A stretch of 64,000 nt of DNA, taken from positions 51,210,501-51,274,500 of the forward strand of contig NC_077240.1 of NCBI RefSeq assembly GCF_947179165.1, written 5' to 3'. The first letter of the stretch is position 1. The number at the start of each line of letters is the position of its first letter. The position numbers and the translations under genes were made by a program. Below the pieces are notes generated by a model, which did not search any database, was not told the DNA's origin, and saw nothing but the letters and a program-made list of their open reading frames with translations. This stretch comes from Solanum dulcamara. Taxonomy: Eukaryota; Streptophyta; Magnoliopsida; Solanales; Solanaceae. Of the stretch, positions 12,072-24,734 are shown piece by piece.

Positions 12072-14361
12072 TGTAATGAACCAAGTCTAGGTCCTAGACG
12101 TGACAAAGAGAATGAAGTATTCAGAGATACCTCACCCAAGCCTCTTAGCATCTCATTAAGCTTTTCATCAGTAATGATAATCAAATCAAGCAGAAAACTA
12201 AAGGGATATCGGGACTATAGGATTTCACATTCAGTAAGAGTCAAATTCATTATAAACAGCATACATTTGTCCAACTATACCTTCTACACTTAAGACTTGA
12301 TGGGGCTAAGACCTATTTCTAGCTCACCCTCAAAATATAAGTCAAAAGATAACAAAATTAACTGAAGAGTATAAACAAAACATAAGTTAGAATGGTAGGA
12401 ATATTGTTGCCGGATCATGATAACTCACTAATAATAGTAGCCTTCATGATAAGACTTAGTCATGGGGAGGAGAGTGTGGAGCAATGCCGGTTCCTACATG
12501 GTAATACTATGTAGGCAAAAGTATGTGTTAGTACTTTAAATGTACTAAGTATGTGAGAATGATTTATAATGAAGAACATAATGAACATTTATAAGAATTA
12601 TGCATAAGTAAATTAATGAATGAGAAATATCATATAAAATCTTAAAACATTCATTTTGTGGGAAGTTGATTGTAACTGACATTTAAGAACAAATGAGATA
12701 TTACATGAAATCCAACATAACTCCCTATGTTGTCTTTGGGAGACTACATTCAAGGTAGAACTCCATCAATTTTAGACATTTCTTTAAATTTAACTTTAAT
12801 GGCTACTCGTGGAGCCGTTAGCCTGAAAATAGCCTATAACGGCTCCTATGTTGGTGCACAGTTAATGAAACATGAGACTTTACTTAAGGACCCCATTGTT
12901 TAAGTCCCATCTACATGCTATATTCGGTGCTAGGTCAATCCCACAGTATAACATTTAAAATACAATAATACCACAAACATTTATATAACTTTAATGTTAA
13001 ATCATCATTCGGTGGAATATCTCCTTAAAATATTTCATTTGATTCAAATGTGAGAATTGTCCTTTCATATTAAAACCTTGATTTGGCTAAAAATAACTTT
13101 CATTATTCAATCATTTCATAAGAGTCCCTTATCATAAACATTTACTTAATAACCTTCATTTGGAGTCAAAAGCTTTCATTTCAACTTTACTTAAACATAA
13201 GAAAACTAGGTGGATTCATTTGATAAAACCTTGAAATGAATTTAAAGAATTGTTGCATGCATGAGAGTTATGGGAATGCATTAAAATACACATCTTAAAA
13301 CAACCCACCATATACACTTAAAACCAGCTTCAAGCCTACATGTAGGCACATTAAAAAATTGTTCATTTCATGTAATTAAGAGCTAATATACATCAATATA
13401 TGTAAATAAACTAAAACTATACCATAATCTATTCATTTAGAGTCATCATGTAAAAGCCCATTAGAATTCATCACTTGGAATTTGAAATATCAAGTGGGAA
13501 ATCATTTGGGCTCCATGGATTAAAGAACCCATTGATAAAAACCCACATACCTTGGGTGAAAAAAATCCCTATGAAAGCTTTGAGGAGGAAATGAGACTTG
13601 AATATGACTTGAGTAGGAACCCTAACTTGCCTTGAAGTTCTTGGCCGTGTTTGAGAAGAGAGAATTTGAGAGCCTTATGTCTAAGTAGGAAGAGTGAGGG
13701 TTTTGGATGGTTTAGGGCCTTTATATAGGATAATTCATCCTTCAAAATGACCTTATTTCGATTTAAAATGCATGAAAAGACCAAAATGTCCCCTTTAAAT
13801 TCTAACCAGAATAGGCTTGATAGGGATCCTTTATGATCGGTGGTGCTCACCATGGCCTATGGTGGGGTCTCATGCTAAGGGACTTCGAAAAATATTTTGG
13901 AAAAACCAGCAGGGTAGTCTCTAAAGTTTCACGATGAAACCCCTTCACAGTCCGTGAAGGGCACGACTAGCCATGAAAGGTGGTCGTGGTGCATGTCCTG
14001 CATGTGGACTTGCAGCATGTTCACCATGAGAATATACCACGATCCGTGTAGGGTTCCACGATCCATGATGGTCATCCGTGGACTTTGCCTTGGGGAAATT
14101 CATTAGTTTCTTGCGGAGGGGTCACAATAGAGGGCTTCACGGCCAGTGGTGCTCACCATGGTCTATTGTCCTCCATCGTGTTTAGTCCCTTGCAATTCCG
14201 AGCCTATGATTTTCTACCACGGTTGCTCACCACGGTTTATGATACTTACCACAAACCGTGAGGGATTTAGTGGTCAACTTCTAGTCCCAATTTTCTACAC
14301 TTTCTGAGATTTCATACTTTGTTCCTTAGTTTTAGACTTTCCAAACTTTTGGGGTCTTACA
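12072..14361 (-). repeat. RE1 5' LTR
   Basis: The 2290-bp LTR has termini TGTAAGACCCCAAAAG at 14361 in element sense and GGTTCATTACA at 12072. Placement is set by the primer-binding site on one side and by the CA terminus beside unrelated RE3 sequence on the other. The partner LTR is outside the window. The first 500 bp in element sense carry a cluster of short CACGG/CCGTG dyads. Confidence 0.85.
13850..14290. repeat. Cluster of CACGG-CCGTG dyads in RE1 LTR
   Basis: At least eight short imperfect palindromes of the form CACGG-N1-3-CCGTG or its decayed versions are seen, for example TTCACAGTCCGTGAAG, CACGATCCGTG, CACGATCCATG, CACGGCCAGTGG and CACGGTTTATG. They are spaced irregularly at about 30-70 bp. 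RE5 has the same kind of cluster at the same LTR end and RE3 a related CTACGA/TCATAG version. Confidence 0.65.
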
Positions 14362-14439
14362 ATTGCCTTATAATATAGGCCACGATCCTATTATTCATTT
14401 CCATGGTTAGTACTTAAATCCTATTAATGTATGTCTATT

Positions 14440-14730
14440 TGTTGAGTTCTCATACTTTGAGGGCACAACCATTTTGCGATCTATGCTTCATAAGTCTTTG
14501 GGAGTTCCCTTACTTAATGATCCTACATAAAGCATTGGTGTAAATGATAGCTTGTATTATGAGGACATTCCTGTTCAAAATTCTTGATCATCAATTTCAA
14601 AAACTATGGACCAAAGAGGTCGCTTTTGTTAATGTTTTATCGGGAAATCTATTTGTTGAATAGGCTACATGGGAAGATGAAGAGAATATTTAAGCTAAAC
14701 ACCTACATCTATTGGTTCATCCTAGTGTTG
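14440..14730 (+). pseudogene. RE3 integrase C-terminal (chromodomain-type) tail
   Basis: Across three frames one reads SMLHKSLG, NDSLYYEDIPVQ, ILDHQFQKLWTKEVAFVNV, then ATWEDEENI and AKHLHLL. In intact relatives this is the FHVSMLRK...ILDRQVRKLRTKEVASVKVLW...ATWE end of the integrase. Frameshifts separate the blocks. The open frame starting at 14584 is in another phase and is not the ancestral one. Confidence 0.7.
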
Positions 14731-14858
14731 ATTTTGATGGTAATATTATTTTTCCTTTTTTGTGTGCTTCAGAATTTTATTTCTTGCATTGTATTCATGA
14801 TTGAGTAAATTCATTTCTTGGTCACCATTTGAGAGAGAATGATCCTAAGGGCGAGATA

Positions 14859-16219
14859 TTTTAAAAACCCGTATCATTCTAACTTAGATCAATCCCAAAA
14901 AGCCTTGAGAAAGTGAGGAAAGTAATATTACAAGTTAGCCATGAGGGGAACCTATATCTTATAGCAGGTTCTACGAGTCATAAGTGTAACTTATAGGTCC
15001 TTCCAACACTTAATAAAAATCATATGTTTCTAATACTCATATACGAGTGGATTTTATAGCCTATAGAACCTTTTATGGACTATAGGAAATAACAATACTA
15101 GGGTTCAAAATGCCTAGTCAAGACCCAAGTTCAACAATCCTACTTTACGAATTGTCAAAGGGTCTACGACCCATAGAGCTAGCTTGTAGACCCAATGTCA
15201 CATTCCAATAGCTATTAGAATGTGCACCTAGATATTATGAACAGGGTCTGTCAAAAGTAGGAGGGTGTACAAAATAAAAGAAGGATCCATAGACCCCAAC
15301 CCTCATGAGACCCTGAATGATTGCATGATAAGCTTATACGATATGTCATAGGTTCTACAAAGTGTAGAAAAGGTCCATAGTCCAGTTTCTCAAGTCCCAG
15401 TAGGTCAAATTTTGGACCCCCAGTTCCTATTACCATTCTTCTATGACTCGTAGGAGTTCCCATGATCTATAGGTTGACTTGTAGGTGACTCCAAGGTTGT
15501 TTTAATTAGGGGTAAAATTTTCTTTTCTCACCTTTTCCAAACCAAAATACTTAGTTTTTGGGCTAAAATAAGCACCATATCAGTACCACACGGTTCTTTT
15601 TCCTCATTAACACTTAGAATATTTTGAGACCAAGGATTGGAGAGGAGAAAAACTAGTGTTCGAGCATTTCAACCAAGTTCTTTGAGTTTCACCAAGAACA
15701 TTGTCCTTCAAAGTAAGTAAGGCTATTCATATCATTGGACTGAATATGTTCTCACTCCCTACTTCTAATTTCCATAATTAAAACAGTCTAAGTTTGTATT
15801 TTAATTTCGTTAAATTGAGTTTCGAGTTAGTTATGTAATCTTTCATTGCGTTCTTTGTATAGTTAATTCTATTGTGATGATTTCCATGTTTTTTAATTCT
15901 GCAATTGTCGTTCATATTTAAATTCACAGTAAACCTAGTTAAGTATTTCCATTTCTAAATTGTATGCATTATTTTTGAGTCTAGAGAATGAGTTGAATTT
16001 CATATCTTAATCGAGAAATAGGTTTTGAGCATATTTTATTACTTGAGTTTTGAAGTGGTAAATTCGTTGATTTGCATGATCATCATCAAGCCTAATAAAT
16101 TATAGTGCTATGAATTTGTTTGACACTGAATTGAGAAATCAAAAGTTATATTTTAATGCATTTACTAAGTTTGGAAAGTATAATTATTTTAAAGAGAATG
16201 TAGTAAGTTGATAAGTATT
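14859..16219 (+). repeat. RE3 3' LTR, first part only
   Basis: The LTR is taken to start near TTTTAAAAACCCGTATC, after a decayed purine tract (CCTAAGGGCGAGATAT), by analogy with TGTAA..CCCCGTAT starts. The terminal TG is not preserved, so the exact base is uncertain. The first 600 bp contain repeated small dyads such as GGTCTACGACCCATAG, CTATGACTCGTAGGAG and CATAGGTTCTACAAAG. The rest is AT-rich. RE4 ends the reading at 16219. Confidence 0.55.
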
Positions 16220-19089
16220 TGTAATGACCTCCAAGGTCATTTTTGTGCTTATGTGTATCCTTACCATTTTACCCCTTCCCATAGCCTCTTTTTAGATCTT
16301 ATGTGATGTTGGGATGGGTGGCATGCTCCCCGAGGTATTTAGTTGAGTTTTGAGGTGGTTTGGCCATTTTGAGGCTTAAGTCTTGAAAGAATTGACTTTA
16401 GTCAACATTCAAAGATTCGGGCATCATATGGGAATTTTGACAGTTCCATCAGCTCTGGAAGGTGCATTTTGGTTAAGAAGGAAGGTTGGTTTGGGTTTTG
16501 AAGTCTTCGTTTTGAGTTTAGGTGGTTTTGCCATTTTAACTTTAATGTTTAGCCAAAGGTTGATTTCAGTCAATATTTTGAGTAAATATGCTTGAATGAA
16601 AATTTTATCAGCGCGGTTAGCTCCGAAATGCCAAGTTTGGATCAGAACAACCTTTTGTTCAGTTATCAAGGTGCTCAAAATGAGGTTTAGGCTATTTTTG
16701 TGCTTTATATATTTTACTTTAAAAATAGTTGAATTTGGTCAATATTTCGTCGAAACGACCTTTATTGGGCAATCCATCGATTCAGTTGAATCAAAAATGC
16801 CATTTTCAGTAGGGTAGCATAGTTTATTTGAGTCAACTTTGAGGGAATTTTCCCCCTTGGAGAAATACACCAGCACAACTGCTGGTGCACCTGTTATTTA
16901 CTCTCTGCATTCACGGGCCATTGGCCATATTCACAGAGATGAGGCATTTTGTTCTACACATTCGCAAGCCTTGGGCTACTTTAACATAGGTTAAGTTATT
17001 TGTTCTTCGCATTCCCGGAAGAGTGTCCCTATTTGCGAAGCTTGTCTACATGTTTGTGAAGGCCAATAGAGAGCCTGGCAGTATGGTCTTTGAAGACCTG
17101 TTGCCAGCCCCATTTTTGTCATTTCTAAAATATTGAAACTCAAATTTTGAGAGTAAATCTTGATCATTTTTGATAATTCTTGTTCCAGTGAGTTGGATAT
17201 TCTTGGAGGGATGTTCTGGAACCTTTCCTCATCCGTAAAGCCTCATAATTTTTGCATAATTTCGTTCTTTGTTGCATTTTCACTATTCTAGGACTTTCAA
17301 TTGGTGGGATAGTTTTGAGCTCTTTCGATGCTCGAAAAGTGCCCAATTTTGGGGAACAAGTTCCTTGAGTTATTTGAGACCTTGTGATGGAGTTGGTTTT
17401 TCAATTTCAAGCGCGGGTCCTAATGTTTACTTTTTGACCTAATTTTGTTTAATTTTTAATTGTAATAATATGGGTATTGTTGTCTTTGTTTTGATGTATT
17501 TTTGGATAATTTGATAGAGTGGCATCCTTCGGAGGCAGCTGGAAAAGAAAAGGCTTAGGTTTAGTAGTTCGTGTGCAATTTTGGCTTTGAGGTAGGTTAT
17601 GTTTAACTCTTATTAGTCTTCTCTTGGTTAGAATTGGTATATTTTGAGTAGTAGTGTGTGATTAGGCTGGTGATTTAGGTGTTGATACGCCACTAAGATA
17701 TTTTGGAGCTGATGATCATTATTTGTAACTAGTTTGGGTTTCAGAGTTTGAGACTTAGACAGGGTGACATCTTGACTTGTTTGAATCCCTTATAATCCTT
17801 AGAACTTTCTCCTAGGTAGTCTATACATATGATGCCACTTGGTTGACTTGTTTTGATTTAGTTGCTCATTTTGTTGTGATTTCGGCTTATGCTTGTGCCA
17901 TGTTTGATTAATATATTTAAATATTGCATCCGAGGCCGTTCTTTTGGTACATCGGAGTGTTAGGTTAGTGTTTTTGTGCCCTTGATAGGATTTTACCCGA
18001 CACAAGTAAATATTTGATTTTTGGCATGCTACATGCCTTGACTTACCTTGCCGATTTTAAAAACCTTTTTGAAAAATGACTGAATTGTGGGAATGAGACC
18101 GTGGATTGATGGATAAGTATGAGATTTAAGTATTTACTTGTGATATTTTTATTTATGGAATTTCATGCTTGATGAGCTCGAGGTATGTTTACGGACAGCC
18201 CTTTTATTGACATTGGGCTAACTATATTTTATTTGATAAGTTTGAGGTGTGAATTTCGGGTGGCCCATTGATACATATTTTATATTATTATTTTGATGTT
18301 TATGAGTTCGAGAGTTATTCTGAGTGCTCCATTCTACTTTTGGGGATATTGATCCATATCTATTACTTTATATTCATGCACTCCAACGATAATTTATGGA
18401 TTGAGATTATTAATGTTTTTTATTTGCCTTGTTGGATTTACTTGACTATTTATGATCTTCCTGCACCCTCTTTAACTGTAGTCGTAGTGTTATCCTTCTC
18501 TCTGATTGTTATTTATATCATGGTGCTGCTTATTGTATATTTATTCTTTTTTATCTTGGTCGACCTATGATGCCTACTGAGTATCCCATGTTTTGATACT
18601 CATACTACACTTCTGCATCTTTTTTATGCAGCTCCCAATTTGAGCCACCCTAGCACACATTTGATAATCCGTAGCTTTGCTAGATCTAGATTGTGGTGAG
18701 CTCCTTACATTCAGATATTTGCTACTTTCCTTCTTTGTACTGGCTACTATTTTGTATTTTCAGATAGTCAATTTTATATTATATTATATATATATATATC
18801 ATCAACTTTTGTACTTGTAGCTCTGATAAATGTGACACCAGGTCCCGAGATTTTCTATTGTCAGTTCGTCATTTTTTGTCACTATCGGGCCTTTTGTATA
18901 TATTGTATCATATTTACATATCTATATCATGGCCTGACCTTTCATTTGTTATATTCTTGTTGCTTCTGCCTTCTTATTATATTTATTATTTATTTAATTA
19001 AGGTTTGCATTCCACTTGATTTGGGTTTGGGCTTGACTACTCGGAGGTTATTTGTAGACACCATCATGACGCAGATTTGGGTCACGACA
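16220..19089 (+). repeat. RE4 5' LTR
   Basis: The LTR starts TGTAATGACCTCC and ends CACGACA (2870 bp). It is repeated from 24048 and 27445. A hairpin CACCAGCA-CAAC-TGCTGGTG lies at 16868-16887. Further in are three degenerate direct repeats around 18170-18330 (blocks GAGCTCGAGGT, GTGTGAATTTCGGG) and an AT dinucleotide run near 18778-18800. Hydrophobic open frames in 18268-19092 are by-products of T-rich LTR sequence. Confidence 0.85.
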
Positions 19090-19092
19090 TAG

Positions 19093-19104
19093 TGGAATCA
19101 GATC
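19093..19104 (+). other. RE4 primer-binding site, decayed
   Basis: TGGAATCAGATC, three bases after the LTR end, matches TGGTATCAGAGC at 10 of 12 positions. Confidence 0.75.
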
Positions 19105-19296
19105 TTAGGTTCACTGGTCTCACCATTATAGGAGCAAGTGTCTAGTATAGCCCCTATGGATCGGTACAATGACGTTCGTATCCAATCATCAAGAGGCTAT
19201 AGGAAATTTTTAGGAGTTAATTCACTACTCTTGTTTCTAATCGTGCATTAATAATGATGAACATCTCTAAATACTATTTGTTTCACTCTTTCTCAG

Positions 19297-20760
19297 ATGG
19301 CGAGGACAAGATCTACTCAGAGTGGATGAGGACCCCCTACCCCTACAGATAGAGCCCCAGCTTAGGGTAGGGATCGAGGTCAACACAAAGGCCAAAGCAG
19401 AGTATAGGCCACAACACTTGTGCCAAAGCCAGATATAGAGGTTGAGCAGTTCGAGCTTTTGTCGGTGCAGGAGGATCCAGCTTAGCCTCAACTCAAATTC
19501 TTGGCCTTGCCAGTGTTACAAATTACTCTATCCTAGATCCTTAGCTTCATGAAGGGTATGTCCCTAGCAGGGACACTACGTTCAGCTGGAACTCAAGTTC
19601 GAGAGGAGGCTCAGAATTCAGGACAGGCAGGGGTACAATATGATCTGGCCTAGTCCTACAGCATACTACTACAACTCCCCGTCCAGTGATTCAGCATATC
19701 ACAACAATTGGTATTACATGGCAGCTAGACTGGTTATAACTGCAGATGAACATAAGATATTGTGTGGGTTTATCAAATTTCCCCCTACTAGTTTCTCGGG
19801 TACCACAACCCAGGATTCCCTTGAGTTTTTGGTTAATTGCCAGGAGAGGTAGCATAACCTTTGGTTGGTAGAGTTCCACGGGGTTAATTATACTACTATC
19901 AAGTTGAATAGACCAGCAAAGTTGTGGTAGAAATGCTATCTTAACTGCAGACCCGCGGGCTTGTCGTCAATATGATGGTTTCAATTCCCTGAGGCTTTCT
20001 TGGAAAAGTATATGCCTCATAATTTGAGAGAGGGGATAAAGGATGTGTTCATGGCATTAGTGTAAGGATCTCTTATGGTAACAGAGTATGAGTCCTAGTT
20101 TCATGAGCTATCCAGGCATGCTATCATGATTATATCGATAGAGAAGGAGTGGGTTCGCCGATTTGTTATAGGGTTATCTATTCTTTTGAGGTTGGCTATT
20201 GAGAAGATGGTTGCATATGGCTATTTGTTTTTATAGATAGTTAGCTCATGCACATACTATTGTGCCTATATGTCGGGAGGCTCATAGAGAAAGCGACACG
20301 AGGGCTTGCTACCAAGGTAGTTTCAGTGGACGCTAGACACATAGTAGGGGATCTTTTAGAAAAGGCACTCCCTAGTAGTATCCACCTCATAGACTAGTTC
20401 AGGCATCCATACAACTTACCGATAGTAGACCAGTAGGTGCCAACAGTCAAAGAAGCCAAACTTTGGGTCAATCTTCTCAAGGTTAAATTTCTTAGTTTTT
20501 AGGGAGTGATGGCCATTTAGGTTCAACTGGACATCAAATAGAGGTTCATTTAGAGGTCCATGCTATTAGTATGGTATGATAGGTCACTTTACCAGGGAGT
20601 GTCAAACTATTAGCTATCGTAGATGATAGAGTCAGCAGGATCAGTAAGTTTATGCCCCAAGGCCCTAGTTTAGTTCCCTAGGGAGAGTGTGCAAGGTGGA
20701 AGTGGTGATTCTTAGGGGTAATAGGGGTGGTCCCTAGGTAGGATGATCAGGTGGTAGAGG
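19297..20760 (+). pseudogene. RE4 gag
   Basis: Start chosen at MARTRSTQSG (19297), about 200 bp after the primer-binding site. The frame then meets many in-frame stops, often CAG or CGA codons turned to TAG or TGA. Recognisable points are the region around 19740-19850 (DEHKILCGFIKFPPTSFSGT) and, near 20555-20610, a decayed zinc knuckle C-x2-stop-YGMIGHFTRECQ in which the second Cys is replaced by a stop. Non-functional capsid gene. Confidence 0.75.
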
Positions 20761-20839
20761 TGGATGCAGTCATAAGTATGCCTTTAATGGAAGGACAGAG
20801 GTGGAGACATAAGATGATGTCATCACAAATGCAACCGTC

Positions 20840-21200
20840 GTTTCTCATCAGCCTGCCTATGCTATATTTGGTTCGGGTTCTACTTACTCGTATGTGTCTA
20901 TTTATTATGATACTCGATGGGATATTTTATGTGAGCCATTGCTTGTACCTATATGTGTGGCTACCCCCGTAGGTGATTCTATAGTAGTAAATCAAGTGTA
21001 TCGATCCTGTGTGGTGACTATGATGTGCTATGATACTATAGCAGACTTTATTATGCTAGATATGATAGGCTTTGACTTGATTCTATCCATGGATTGGTTG
21101 TCTACTCATCCTGCAGTTTTGGATTACATTTCCAAGACTATTACCTTGTGTATATCTGGTATTCCTCCTAAGCGTGATATTGATCTAGGTACGTAGCCAA
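20840..21200 (+). pseudogene. RE4 protease
   Basis: The frame reads AIFGSGSTYSYVS, then DILCEPLLVPICVATPVGDS, VVNQVYRSC and FDLILSMDWLSTHPAVLDY: a full retropepsin layout. The catalytic Asp (normally F-D-x-G-S-T) is Gly here, so the enzyme is dead even where the frame is open. It leads directly into the linker before reverse transcriptase (PPKRDIDLGT). Confidence 0.8.
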
Positions 21201-22010
21201 TCTCTATTTCACCACATCGAATAGCTCCAATTTAGTTGAAGGAGCTTAAGGTACAGCCTTAGGACATCTTGATAAGGGGTTTATCTTGTCCAGTGTGTCT
21301 CCTTGGGGTTCTCATATTCTGTTCAAGAAAAACAAGGATGGCACCTTATGTTTATGTATTAATTATAGACAGCAGAATAAGATGACTATCAAAAATAGGT
21401 ACCGATGCCATAGATTGATGACTTATTTTACCATCTCCAGGGCATAGTAATTTTTTTTAAGATAGACCTGAGGTCAGGGTATTACCAGTTGAGGATTAGG
21501 GTGTTAAATATCCCTAAGACTACTTTTAGGAATTGATAGGGCTATTATGAGTTCTTAGTCAGGTTTTTTGGGATTACTAATGCCCCCACCGTGTTCATGG
21601 AGTTGATGAACCGTGTTGAGACCCTACTTTAACTCCTTTATCATTGTGTTTAATGATTTCATCCTAGTCGACTCCAGGAGCAGATAGCAGTATGAGCAAT
21701 ATTTGAGGATAGTACTTCAGACCTTACATGATCAACTATTCTATGCCAAATTCACTAAGTGTGAATTCTCTCTTGAGTTTGTAGCATTCCTAGGGCACGT
21801 TGTCTCCAACAATGGGATTATGGTAGAACCGGCGAAGATAGCAGCAATTCGTGAATGGGCTAGAACCATTTCTCTTACAGAGGTTCACAATATTTTCTTG
21901 TTGATAGTATACTACAAGCAGTTTGTGGAGGGGTTCTCTTCTATTGCAACACCTTTGACCAGATTGACTCAAAAGAATGTTCCTTTCTAGTGGTTTGATG
22001 AGTGTGAGGC
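21200..22010 (+). pseudogene. RE4 reverse transcriptase (first pol copy)
   Basis: Broken frames contain MAPYVYVLI (for G-T-L-R-L-C-I-D-Y), the palm region, and an open stretch 21703-21990 with LFYAKFTKCEFSLEFVAFLG and VVSNNGIMVEPAKIAAIREW, the thumb-connection part after the catalytic box. The Y-x-D-D site is reduced to a VFNDFILV-like reading with frameshifts. Numerous TAG and TGA stops. Confidence 0.8.
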
Positions 22011-22039
22011 TCACTTCTTAAATCTTAAGGTCGTGTTGA

Positions 22040-22500
22040 CTTCAGCTCTGATTCTTACTTTTCCTATTGAGGACTATAGATTTACAGTGTATTGTGATGC
22101 TTCAGGTATTGGCTTTGATTGTGTTCTCATAATTTAGGGTAGAGTTATTGCATATGATTCCACAAAGTTGAAGGTGCATGAGCGGAACTACCTTTACATG
22201 ATTTAGAGTTAGCGGCGGTAGTCTTTACATTAAAGATTTTAAGGCATCACTTGTATGGATCCCATTGTGAGATTTACACTGACCACAATAGTATTCATGA
22301 CATGTTCAGCCAAAAAGACCTTAATTTAAGACAACACAGATGGCTTGAGTTGCTAAAGGACTACGACGTCACTATTCTCTATCACTTGGGAAAGGCAATA
22401 TAGTAGAAGATGCTTTGAGCCATAAGGTGGTGAGTATGGGAGTTTGGCATTCTTATAAGTTGAGGAGCGGCCTTTATCTTTGGATATTCAATCCTTAGGT
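22040..22500 (+). pseudogene. RE4 RNase H
   Basis: FTVYCDASGIGFDCVL marks the first catalytic Asp. Further on, frameshifted text reads RVIAYDSTKLKVHERNY and, around 22270-22330, the sequence corresponding to YTDHKSLQY and QKDLNLRQ. It would remove the RNA strand during reverse transcription. Several stops. Confidence 0.75.
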
Positions 22501-22506
22501 AATTAG

Positions 22507-24040
22507 ATGGTTTGTCTAGATATTTCCAAATCAGGGAGGGTACTTGCTTGTATAGAGGCTAGGTCTTCCTTAATGGAGCATATTCGAGCACAGCATTTTG
22601 AGGACCCACAACAAAGAGTGATTTATGATATGTTACTTAGTGGGGAAACTAGGAAGGTGACCTTAAATTTAGAGGGCATTTTAAGGATTGATGGCCTTAT
22701 TTGTGTCTCTAGAATTGGATATCTAGTTAGGCACATCCTTGAGGAGGCCCATTGTTCTAGATACTCCATTCATCCCTGTGCAAAGAAGATGTATCATGAC
22801 TACAACAACATTATTGGTGGTATGGGATGAAGCAGGACATTCCAGCTTTGGTGGCTACGTGCTTGAATTGTCAACAGGTTAAGTTCGAGCATCACAAGCC
22901 AAGTGGTTTGACCCCGCAACTACCCATTCCTGAGTAGAAGTGGGAGTGGATAGCTATATACCTTATAGTGGGTTTACCACATACCTCCTGAGGTTTTGAT
23001 TATAGTTAGGTAAAAGTAGATTGATTGATCAAATCTGGTCACTTCTTACTAGTCTAGAATACCTACACTTAATAGAGGATAGGTCAGATTTAGATTCGAG
23101 AAATGGTCCAACTGCTTGGGGTGCCAGTATCTATCATTTTAGACCATGGTGCTCAGTTCACTTTTCATTTCTTGAGGTCTATATAGATAGAGTCAGCATA
23201 CTATTCAAGGTCAACACATCTTTCCATCCCCACACTGATGGTTAGTCAAAGAGGACTATTCAGGTCTTGAAGGACATTTTATGGGCCTATGTTATTCATT
23301 TAGGGGTCAATGGGATCGTTCCTTGTCTTTGGTAGAGTTTGTATATAATAATAACTACAATTTGAACATTCATATTACTCCATTTGAGGCATTATATGTT
23401 TGGAGATGTAGTTCCCTAGGTGGTAAGTTTGATGATTTTGAGATTAAGCCTTGGGGAACCGATTTTTTCGTGGTCGATGGATAGGGTTTGATTATTCCAG
23501 GATAGGCTCCATACTGCCTAGAGTAGGAAAAAGTGATATGCTGATCAAAGGGTTTGTCCTTTGGAGTTTATGGTTGGAGACCGAGTATTCCTATGAGTGG
23601 TGCCTAGGAAAAGCCTGATGAGATGTGAGAGGAGGAATACGCTTAGCCGATGGTTCATTGGTCTTTTTGATATTTGAGATGGGTAAGCGAGGTAGCTTAT
23701 GAGTTGGCCTTTACTCTATGACTTTTAGGTATTCACCCTATGTTCTATTATTATATGTTGCGGCAGTACATTCTAGATGAGTCTCACATTCTTCTATGGG
23801 ATTCGATTCAGTTTGATTAGTCCTTAACCTTTAAGGAGGAGCCTATAGCTATTTTGGATAGGCATGATAGGAAGTTGAGGTCTAAGGAGATCCTATTGGT
23901 GAAAGTTCAGTGGAGGCATCGTCCAATCAAAGAGGCTACACGGGAGAACGAGCAGGACATGCAGACCCGATATCCTTATCTTTTTGAGCCACCAGGTACT
24001 TTTATTCCTTGGATATTGAGGACAAAAGTTCTCTTAGTAA
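22507..24040 (+). pseudogene. RE4 integrase (first copy)
   Basis: The zinc-binding domain is readable at 22690-22890 (HILEEAHCSRYSIHPC, then CLNCQQVKFEHHKPSG after a frameshift). The core at 22920-23480 is broken, with WEWIAIYL-like text for the first Asp, and ends in SLVEFVYNNNYNLNIHITPF. The tail reads KLRSKEILLVKVQWRHRP and EATRENEQDMQTRYPYLFEP (23870-23990), the chromodomain-linked end. A GAGGACAAAAGTT stretch then leads to the second LTR. Confidence 0.8.
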
Positions 24041-24047
24041 TGGATGG

Positions 24048-24734
24048 TTTAATGACCTCTATGGTAATTTTTGTGCTTTTGCTTATTTTTACCATTTTAC
24101 CATTTCACCATTTCTTGTAGTTTCTTTGTAGCTCTTACATGGTGTTGGGATGGATGGCATGCTCTCCAAATATTTTGGTTGAGTTTTTAGGTGGTTTGAC
24201 TATTTTGGATGCTTAAGTCTTAAAAGAGTTAGTTGTAGTCAACATTTGGAGAATTGGGCATTGTATGGGAATTCTGATGGTTCCATCAGCTCTGGAAGGT
24301 CCATTTTAGTCTAGGAGGAAGGTTGGTTTGTGTTGTGAAGTCTTTGTTTTGAGATTAGGTATTTTTCCCATTTTAACTTTAAGTTTTGGCCAATAGTTGA
24401 CTTCAGCCAACATTTTGTGTAAGCACGCTCAGATAGCTCTAGAACACTAAGTTTTGTCTATAACTACTTTTCTTCGATTATGGACGTGCTCAAAATAAGG
24501 TTTAGCCTTTTTGTGTGATTCATGTGTTTTCCTTTAAAAATATTTAACTTTGGTCAACATTTTATCAAAGCGACCTCCGTTGGGAAATCTGTCGATTCTG
24601 TTGAGTCTGAAATTACATTTTTATATAGGTATCATAGTTTGTTTGTATCAACGGGATTCCAAACGAGTTTTGATCCCCCATCGAGGGACTTTTCCCCCTT
24701 GGAGAAATGCACCAGCATAGCTGCTGGTGCACCT
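24048..24734 (+). repeat. RE4 middle LTR, truncated to its first 690 bp
   Basis: It begins TTTAATGACCTCTATGG (canonical TG mutated to TT) and follows the other two LTRs until the hairpin GCACCAGCA-TAGC-TGCTGGTGC at 24709-24730. Directly after it, at GCACCT (24729-24734), the sequence switches from LTR to reverse transcriptase. The partner LTRs continue with GTTATTTACTC or GTAATTTACTC at this point. Confidence 0.85.

Larger units (their letters stand above)
1..14361 (-). mobile_element. RE1: Ty3/gypsy element, minus strand, split by RE2 and cut by the window edge
   Basis: Read on the minus strand, this element has its 5' LTR at 12072-14361, a primer-binding site, gag at 11021-11860, then an interruption by RE2 (1758-11020). 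It resumes with the gag C-terminus, protease and reverse transcriptase at 1-1757. Domain order and the gag frame continue across the interruption, which identifies the two outer parts as one older element. RNase H, integrase and the 3' LTR would lie left of base 1. Coding parts contain stops and frameshifts, so this is a fossil copy. Confidence 0.85.
14362..16219 (+). mobile_element. RE3: 3' end fragment of a plus-strand gypsy element
   Basis: The fragment contains an integrase C-terminal tail (14440-14730), a purine-rich tract (about 14843-14858) and the 5' part of an LTR (from about 14859) that is interrupted at 16220 by RE4. The left part of the element is missing at the boundary with the RE1 LTR, so RE1 either inserted into it or a deletion joined them. 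Confidence 0.65.

Noticed and set aside
14362..14366. ATTGC next to the RE1 LTR as a target duplication
   Set aside because: The other end of RE1 is outside the window, so it cannot be tested.
14584..14808. A small hydrophobic open frame
   Set aside because: The ancestral frame is the integrase tail of RE3 in another phase; the hydrophobic reading is a by-product.
18268..19092. Hydrophobic open frames that could suggest membrane proteins
   Set aside because: They lie in T-rich RE4 LTR sequence, are not preserved in the third LTR, and contain no start context or domain.
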